DNA from: an uncultured Faecalibacterium sp.
GTDB lineage: Bacteria; Bacillota; Clostridia; Oscillospirales; Ruminococcaceae
DNA length: 18,087 nt
Assembly: GCA_937915335.1 (NCBI GenBank)
Contig: CALDLZ010000461.1
Coordinates: forward strand, 1-18,087
Reading direction: 5' to 3'
The position numbers and the translations under genes were made by a program. A model generated the notes under the pieces. It worked only from the letters and a program-made list of their open reading frames with translations. It was not told the DNA's origin and did no database searches. Positions within the stretch are counted from its first letter, which is position 1, and the number at the start of each line of letters is the position of its first letter. This document shows, piece by piece, positions 13,953-18,087 of the stretch.

Positions 13953-14900
13953 ATGAATCAACCGAACAAGGAACGCTTCAAGACCAGTGTGGGCGGTCAG
14001 GCCCTGATGGAAGGCATTATGATACGGGGGCCCAAGAATATCTGCTGTGCCGTCCGCAAGCCTGATGGTACCATCGAGACCAAAATTGAGCCCACCCCCA
14101 CCCATGGCGTGTGGACGAAGATCCCGCTGGTGCGGGGGGCCATCTCGATGATCGAGAGCCTGATCATGGGCTACAAGTACATGATGTACTCGGCTCAGGT
14201 AAGCATGGGGGACGATTACGACCCTGCCGAGGAGGAATCCGCCTTTGAAAAGTGGGTGGGCGACCACCTGGGCAAAAAGGCCGAGGATGTTCTGCTGGCG
14301 GCGGCTGCCGTCATCGGCGGGCTGTTTGCCATCCTGCTCTTTACCGTCCTGCCCACGGTGCTGGTGGGCGGGCTGAACCATCTGGTGCCGCTGGGCCGCT
14401 GGGGCAAGGTGGTGCTGGAGGCCGTGCTCAAGGTGGGAATCTTCCTGACCTACATGGTCGCGATCTCCAAGATGAAGGAGATCCACCGTGTCTTTGAGTA
14501 CCATGGTGCCGAGCATAAGACCATTGCCTGCTACGAGGCAGGAGACGCGCTCACCGTGGAGAATGTGCGCAAATACACCCGCTTCCACCCCCGGTGCGGC
14601 ACCAGCTTTCTGATTTTGGTGGTCATCGTCAGCGTGTTCCTGTACAGCGTGCTGCCCTGGTCCAGCACCAGCCTGCGGGTGCTGTTCAAGCTGCTGCTCC
14701 TGCCGCTGGTCATGGGCATCAGCTACGAGCTGCTCAAGTGGTGCGGCCGGTCGGATAATATCGCAACCCGCATTATCCGTCAGCCCGGCATCTGGGTGCA
14801 GCACCTGACCGTGTTCGAGCCCAATGACAGCATGATCGAGGTGGCCATTGCCGCCGTGACCCCCGTCCTGCCCGAAAAACCGGAGGACGGCAGATGGTAA
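13953..14900 (+). CDS. yqhQ: YqhQ/DUF1385 family membrane protein
   Basis: 315 residues from the ATG at 13953, chosen because AGGAG lies 5 nt ahead. An in-frame ATG at 13935 with a poorer GAGG site would add 6 residues. The N-terminal signature TSVGGQALMEGIMIRGPK and the later EYHGAEHKTIACYEAG and HPRCGTSFLILV blocks are typical of DUF1385. About four hydrophobic helices are visible: AAAAVIGGLFAILLFTVL, VGIFLTYMVAIS, FLILVVIVSVFLYSVL and a final one near LLLLPLVMGISYELL. The biochemical role of the family is not settled to my knowledge. It overlaps prmC by 7 nt; the DUF1385-prmC pairing is common in Firmicutes. Confidence 0.93.
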   Translation: MNQPNKERFKTSVGGQALMEGIMIRGPKNICCAVRKPDGTIETKIEPTPTHGVWTKIPLVRGAISMIESLIMGYKYMMYSAQVSMGDDYDPAEEESAFEKWVGDHLGKKAEDVLLAAAAVIGGLFAILLFTVLPTVLVGGLNHLVPLGRWGKVVLEAVLKVGIFLTYMVAISKMKEIHRVFEYHGAEHKTIACYEAGDALTVENVRKYTRFHPRCGTSFLILVVIVSVFLYSVLPWSSTSLRVLFKLLLLPLVMGISYELLKWCGRSDNIATRIIRQPGIWVQHLTVFEPNDSMIEVAIAAVTPVLPEKPEDGRW

Positions 14901-15745
14901 GGGCAGGGATGCTGCCCCGGGAAGCGGTCCGGGAGGTGGAGGACCGCCTAACCGCCGCTGGCTGCCCCGATGCAGATTTCGATGCGGCGGAATTGTTCCG
15001 GCTGGTGGCGGGCTGTGATGCCCGGCTGACGGATGCACCTTTGCATGCGGGGCAGGCAGAGAAACTGGAAGCCCTGACCGCCCGCCGTGCGGCCCGGGAA
15101 CCTTTGCAGTACCTCTGCGGCAGCTGGCCCTTCTTGGATTTTGAGCTGGCTGTGGGCCCCGGCGTGCTTTGCCCCCGGGCCGATACCGAGGTGGTGGCCG
15201 AAGCCGCCGCCGGAATGCTGGCCGGGGTGGACGCACCCAGGGTGCTCGACCTTTGCGCAGGAACGGGCTGTCTGGGATTGGGCGTGAAGCGCTTTTGCCC
15301 GGCGGCGCGAGTCATAAGTCTGGAGAAAAGCCCTGAGGCTTACCGATACCTGGAGCGGAACGCCAGCCTTTCCCCGGCGCTGAACATCACCCCTGTGCAG
15401 GGGGACCTGTTCACCTACTGGCAGACCCTGCCGGAGGGCCAGCTTGACCTCATTGTGTCCAACCCGCCCTACCTGACCGCCGCCGAGATGGGCGAATTAC
15501 AGCCCGAGGTGGCGCGGGAGCCTGCCATGGCGCTGGAAGCAGGGGAGGACGGGCTGGTATTTTACCGTGCGATTGCGGAACACTACCAGAAGGCTCTCCG
15601 CCCCGGCGGTGCCCTTGCCCTTGAGATCGGCTGGCAGCAGCGGGAAGCCGTGACGGCATTGCTGACCCAAAACGGCTGGACGGAGATCGAGTGCCGCAAA
15701 GACTATGGCGGCAATGACCGCTGTGTGATGGCAAGGAGATGTTAA
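14894..15745 (+). CDS. prmC: Peptide chain release factor N5-glutamine methyltransferase PrmC
   Basis: 283 residues. It methylates the glutamine of the GGQ motif in release factors RF1 and RF2, using S-adenosylmethionine. The N-terminal helical domain ends with ARREPLQYLCGSWPFLDFELAV. The methyltransferase domain has PRADTEVV, the SAM-binding motif DLCAGTGCLG from residue 119, and the catalytic NPPY at 190-193 followed by LTAAEM. GGAGG within the end of yqhQ lies 7 nt ahead of the ATG. The start codon overlaps the yqhQ stop region, indicating coupling. prfA, the usual partner, is not in the window. Confidence 0.95.
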   Translation: MVRAGMLPREAVREVEDRLTAAGCPDADFDAAELFRLVAGCDARLTDAPLHAGQAEKLEALTARRAAREPLQYLCGSWPFLDFELAVGPGVLCPRADTEVVAEAAAGMLAGVDAPRVLDLCAGTGCLGLGVKRFCPAARVISLEKSPEAYRYLERNASLSPALNITPVQGDLFTYWQTLPEGQLDLIVSNPPYLTAAEMGELQPEVAREPAMALEAGEDGLVFYRAIAEHYQKALRPGGALALEIGWQQREAVTALLTQNGWTEIECRKDYGGNDRCVMARRC

Positions 15746-15800
15746 ACCCCTCAGTCTCGCTGACGCTCGCCAGTCCCCCGAATAGTGGGGCCCTTGGCAA
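15746..15800 (+). repeat. Putative dispersed intergenic repeat after prmC
   Basis: Directly after the prmC stop comes ACCCCTCAGTCTCGCTGACG, then GCTCGCCAG, a CCCC/GGGG hairpin (15776-15779 with 15787-15790) and CCCTTGGCAAATGCG. From memory this layout resembles short repeats scattered between genes in Faecalibacterium and relatives; I cannot count copies here. A 16-nt partial match lies at 11710-11725. No T-run follows, so a terminator function is doubtful. Confidence 0.5.
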
Positions 15801-15840
15801 ATGCGTAAAGCCTATGCCACAAAAATAACTCTAAATTATC

Positions 15841-15857
15841 TACAACTTCCTGTTGTA
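15841..15857. promoter_or_regulatory. Operator-like palindrome overlapping the recA -35 box
   Basis: TACAAC (15841-15846) and GTTGTA (15852-15857) are exact reverse complements with a 5-nt spacer. The right arm overlaps the -35 hexamer, an ideal place for a repressor. It does not match the Bacillus LexA box (GAAC-N4-GTTC) or the E. coli box, so it could be a variant SOS operator or another regulator's site. Confidence 0.5.
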
Positions 15858-15880
15858 ATGCCCGCAAAATGTGTTATACT
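15853..15880 (+). promoter_or_regulatory. recA promoter
   Basis: TTGTAA (15853-15858) and TATACT (15875-15880) are separated by 16 nt, and TGT precedes the -10 box, giving an extended -10 element. Transcription would start about 75 nt before recA. Confidence 0.7.
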
Positions 15881-15959
15881 ATTAGGGAAAGAAATGGAAT
15901 GCCCGCGCCTGCGTTTGGCCGCACCGCGCCGGGAATGGATGACAAAGGAGCATGACACT

Positions 15960-17144
15960 ATGGCAAAAAATCAGAACAACAACGTTGCCCCGGCGACCCA
16001 GAAGACTGAGCCCAACGCCAAGAAGGACGCGCTGGCAACCGCGCTGGCCCAGATCGAAAAACAGTTCGGCAAGGGCGCTGTGATGAAGCTGGGCGACAAT
16101 GCCGCCATGCAGGTGGATGCCATCTCGACCGGCAGCATCGGCCTGGACCTGGCCCTGGGTGTGGGGGGCGTGCCCCGCGGCCGTATCATCGAGGTGTACG
16201 GCCCCGAATCCAGTGGTAAGACTACCCTGGCCCTGCATGTTCTGGCCGAAGCCCAGAAGAAGGGCGGCGAGGTCGCCTTCATCGACGTTGAGCACGCGCT
16301 GGACCCCGTGTATGCCGAGGCTCTGGGTGTGGACATCAACAACCTGCTGGTCAGCCAGCCCGACACCGGTGAGCAGGCTATGGAGATCTGCGAGGCACTG
16401 GTGCGCTCGGGTGCCATTGACGCCATTGTTGTGGACTCTGTTGCCGCCATGGTGCCCCGTGCCGAGATCGAGGGCGAGATGGGCGACAGCCATGTGGGCC
16501 TGCAGGCCCGTCTGATGAGCCAGGCCATGCGCAAGCTGACCAGCGTCATCGGCAAGACCAACACTGTCTGTATTTTCATCAACCAGCTGCGTGAAAAGGT
16601 GGGTGTTGTCTACGGCAACCCCGAGGTCACCACCGGCGGCCGTGCTCTGAAGTATTATTCCTCTGTCCGTATCGATATCCGCCGCGTGGAGGGCCTGAAG
16701 GATTCCTCCGGCCAGTTCATCGGCAACCACACCCGCGCCAAGATCGTTAAGAACAAGGTGGCTCCTCCGTTCCGTGAGGCAGAGTTTGACATCATGTTCG
16801 GCGAGGGCATTTCCAAGATGAGCGAGCTCGTTGATCTGGGCGTCAAGTTGGGCATCGTCCAGAAGAGCGGCGCATGGTTCAACTATGGGGATATCCGTCT
16901 GGGACAGGGCCGTGATAACGCAAAGCAGTTCCTGCGCGATAACCCCGAGATCGCTGACGATATCGAGGGTCAGATCCGCGCCAACGCTGATAAGCTCTAT
17001 GCCACCCGCCGTCCCGCCGGCAAGGCCGCGGTGGCTGCCGCCCCGGCAGAGGATAAGTCTGCTCCTGCTGCTGCCAAGGAGCCCGTGGTCAAGGCTCCCA
17101 CCCGCAGCAGCGAGAGTGAGCTGGACATCATGGTGGAAGAGTAA
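15960..17144 (+). CDS. recA: Recombinase RecA
   Basis: 394 residues. RecA coats single-stranded DNA, catalyses strand exchange and activates LexA cleavage in the SOS response. Seen are Walker [10 protein letters not shown] (81-89), Walker B AIVVDS (about 155-160), the loop L1/L2 regions [23 protein letters not shown] and [17 protein letters not shown], and [10 protein letters not shown]. The ATG is chosen for the AAAGGAG site 9 nt ahead; the frame is open upstream but that part is not RecA-like. The C-terminal tail after KLYATRRPA is long and rich in Ala, Pro and Lys, ending SELDIMVEE. This makes the protein about 40 residues longer than E. coli RecA (353). recX follows with no gap. Confidence 0.98.
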   Translation: MAKNQNNNVAPATQKTEPNAKKDALATALAQIEKQFGKGAVMKLGDNAAMQVDAISTGSIGLDLALGVGGVPRGRIIEVYGPESSGKTTLALHVLAEAQKKGGEVAFIDVEHALDPVYAEALGVDINNLLVSQPDTGEQAMEICEALVRSGAIDAIVVDSVAAMVPRAEIEGEMGDSHVGLQARLMSQAMRKLTSVIGKTNTVCIFINQLREKVGVVYGNPEVTTGGRALKYYSSVRIDIRRVEGLKDSSGQFIGNHTRAKIVKNKVAPPFREAEFDIMFGEGISKMSELVDLGVKLGIVQKSGAWFNYGDIRLGQGRDNAKQFLRDNPEIADDIEGQIRANADKLYATRRPAGKAAVAAAPAEDKSAPAAAKEPVVKAPTRSSESELDIMVEE

Positions 17145-17669
17145 ATGTCGTTTTCAAGCCGTAACCACCGCCTGCTGGCCGAAGAGGAAAAATCCACCAA
17201 TGCCGCCAAAGCCCGCAGCCGGGCCATGGAGCTGCTGGCCGGGCAGGAGCTTTCCTCCGGTCAGCTGTACGAGCGGCTGAACCGCCGCTATAACGAGCAG
17301 ACCAGCGCCGCCGTCGTGGCCGAGATGGTGGAGCGGGAATATATCAATGATGCCCGCTATGCCGAGACCCGGGCCCACGGCCTGCTGGCGGCGAAAAAGA
17401 GCCGCCGTGCCGCCGCCCAGAATTTGCGGCAGAAGGGCCTGGCCGCAAACGAGATCCAGCAGGCGCTGGATGCCGTTTATACCCCGGACGCATCCGGCGA
17501 AGATCCTGAGCTGGAAGCCGCCGCCGCCCTTGTGGAAGGGCATTACCGCAAAAAGCTGGAGATGGGCCGCAGGGATCTGGTCGTTGCGGCCTTGCAGCGG
17601 CGGGGATTTGGCTATGCGACCATCAAAGAAGCGATCCAACGAGTAGAGAGTGAAGAAAGAGAGTATTAG
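17145..17669 (+). CDS. recX: RecA regulatory protein RecX
   Basis: 174 residues, a normal RecX size. It is built from tandem three-helix repeats and modulates RecA filaments. Family features are RSRAMELLAGQELSSGQLYERL, VAEMVEREYINDARYAETRAHGLLAAKKSRRAAAQNLRQKGL and the final GRRDLVVAALQRRGFGYATIKEAI. Its ATG touches the recA stop codon (TAA-ATG) in the same frame. Only a weak GGTGGAAGAG site is present, so expression probably depends on recA translation. Confidence 0.93.
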   Translation: MSFSSRNHRLLAEEEKSTNAAKARSRAMELLAGQELSSGQLYERLNRRYNEQTSAAVVAEMVEREYINDARYAETRAHGLLAAKKSRRAAAQNLRQKGLAANEIQQALDAVYTPDASGEDPELEAAAALVEGHYRKKLEMGRRDLVVAALQRRGFGYATIKEAIQRVESEEREY

Positions 17670-17675
17670 TCCCCT

Positions 17676-18087
17676 ATGAAAATTGCATGTATTTCCCTTG
17701 GCTGCCCCAAGAATCAGGTCGATCTGGACGTGATGGTGCACATCCTGCTGTCGGCTGGCCACGAAACGGTGGCCGATTTGGGCGAAGCCGACGTGATCCT
17801 GGTCAACACCTGCGGCTTTATCGAGAGCGCCAAAACCGAGGCCATTGAGAATATTCTGGAAGCCTGCTCCTACAAGCAGCAGAACCCCAACCTGAAGGTC
17901 ATCGTCACCGGCTGCCTGGCTGAGCGCTATCGCAGCCAGATCGAGGAGGAGATCCCTGAGGTGGACGCTGTGGTGGGCTGTGCTTCCAACAAGGCCATTG
18001 ATACCATCGTGGCCCGCCTGTTCCATGGTGAGGATCATCTGGAAAGCTACGGCGCAAAGAAGGACTTCCCGCTGGGCGGCAAGCGTG
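17676..18087 (+). CDS. rimO: Ribosomal protein S12 methylthiotransferase RimO, N-terminal part (runs off the end)
   Basis: 137 residues are visible before the window ends. RimO is a radical-SAM enzyme that adds a methylthio group to an aspartate of ribosomal protein S12. The N-terminal methylthiotransferase domain has three iron-sulfur cysteines: C10 (SLGCPKNQVD), C46 (VNTCGFIESA) and C80 (VTGCLAERY). The radical-SAM CxxxCxxC motif lies beyond the window. The LGCPKN start and lack of MiaB-type features favour RimO over MiaB. ATG at 17676 is the only start, since the recX stop TAG is in the same frame two codons upstream. The ribosome site is weak. Confidence 0.9.
   Translation, partial: MKIACISLGCPKNQVDLDVMVHILLSAGHETVADLGEADVILVNTCGFIESAKTEAIENILEACSYKQQNPNLKVIVTGCLAERYRSQIEEEIPEVDAVVGCASNKAIDTIVARLFHGEDHLESYGAKKDFPLGGKR

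Noticed and set aside
13914..15236. Minus-strand open frame of 440 codons across yqhQ and prmC
   Set aside because: It is a shadow of two well-supported plus-strand genes; the product is Pro/Arg/Gly/His-rich low-complexity sequence.
15776..15790. Terminator after prmC
   Set aside because: The CCCC/GGGG hairpin is short and is followed by CCCTTGG, not a T-run.
15841..15857. Classical LexA (SOS) box at recA
   Set aside because: The palindrome TACAAC-N5-GTTGTA does not match GAAC-N4-GTTC or CTGT-N8-ACAG, so I list it only as an operator-like site.
15801..15959. N-terminal extension of RecA from an upstream in-frame start
   Set aside because: The region includes the promoter and palindrome, and the translation is unlike RecA. 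The ATG at 15960 has a proper ribosome site and gives the usual RecA N terminus.
1..18087. CRISPR arrays, tRNA or rRNA genes, insertion sequences, phage genes
   Set aside because: No regularly spaced repeats, cloverleaf-type sequence, transposase or phage domains were seen on either strand.

Overview
The window looks like a chromosomal segment of a moderately GC-rich Gram-positive anaerobe of the Oscillospiraceae (Ruminococcaceae). A Faecalibacterium/Gemmiger-like organism is my best guess. The grounds are the Firmicutes spc/alpha operon order with rpsD between rpsK and rpoA, the zinc-ribbon forms of L24, S14, L36 and adenylate kinase, strong AAGGAGG-type ribosome binding sites, and the general look of the intergenic repeats. 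The genus is inference.

Region 1 (1-4970) is the distal spc operon: rplX (3' end only), rplE, rpsZ, rpsH, rplF, rplR, rpsE, rpmD, rplO and secY, all on the plus strand with short spacers. The exception is a 110-nt rpsZ-rpsH spacer carrying a strong hairpin. An intrinsic terminator follows secY. Region 2 (5033-6510) is adk-map, closed by a second terminator. Region 3 (6511-10242) opens with a near-consensus promoter and a structured leader of about 150 nt, then runs infA, rpmJ, rpsM, rpsK, rpsD, rpoA and rplQ to a UUCG-loop terminator. The infA product carries an insertion of about 11 residues. The rpsD-rpoA spacer holds three stem-loops.

Region 4 (10325-15745) starts from an extended -10 promoter. 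It encodes a lipoprotein with calcium-loop-like DLDGDG motifs, an OmpR/PhoB-type response regulator, a HAMP sensor kinase that overlaps it by 4 nt, a YqhQ/DUF1385 membrane protein and the release-factor methyltransferase PrmC. An intergenic repeat follows prmC, and a 16-nt piece resembling its start lies just after the lipoprotein gene. Region 5 (15841-18087) is recA-recX-rimO (rimO runs off the end), led by a promoter whose -35 box is overlapped by an inverted repeat.

Most of the window is core housekeeping: translation, protein export, RNA polymerase alpha subunit, nucleotide balance, protein maturation and recombination. I do not see a wholly new system, CRISPR array, transposon or tRNA. 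The points most worth a second look are the enlarged IF1 with its leader, the recA operator-like palindrome, the intergenic repeat, the structured spacers inside the ribosomal operons, and the lipoprotein/two-component module.
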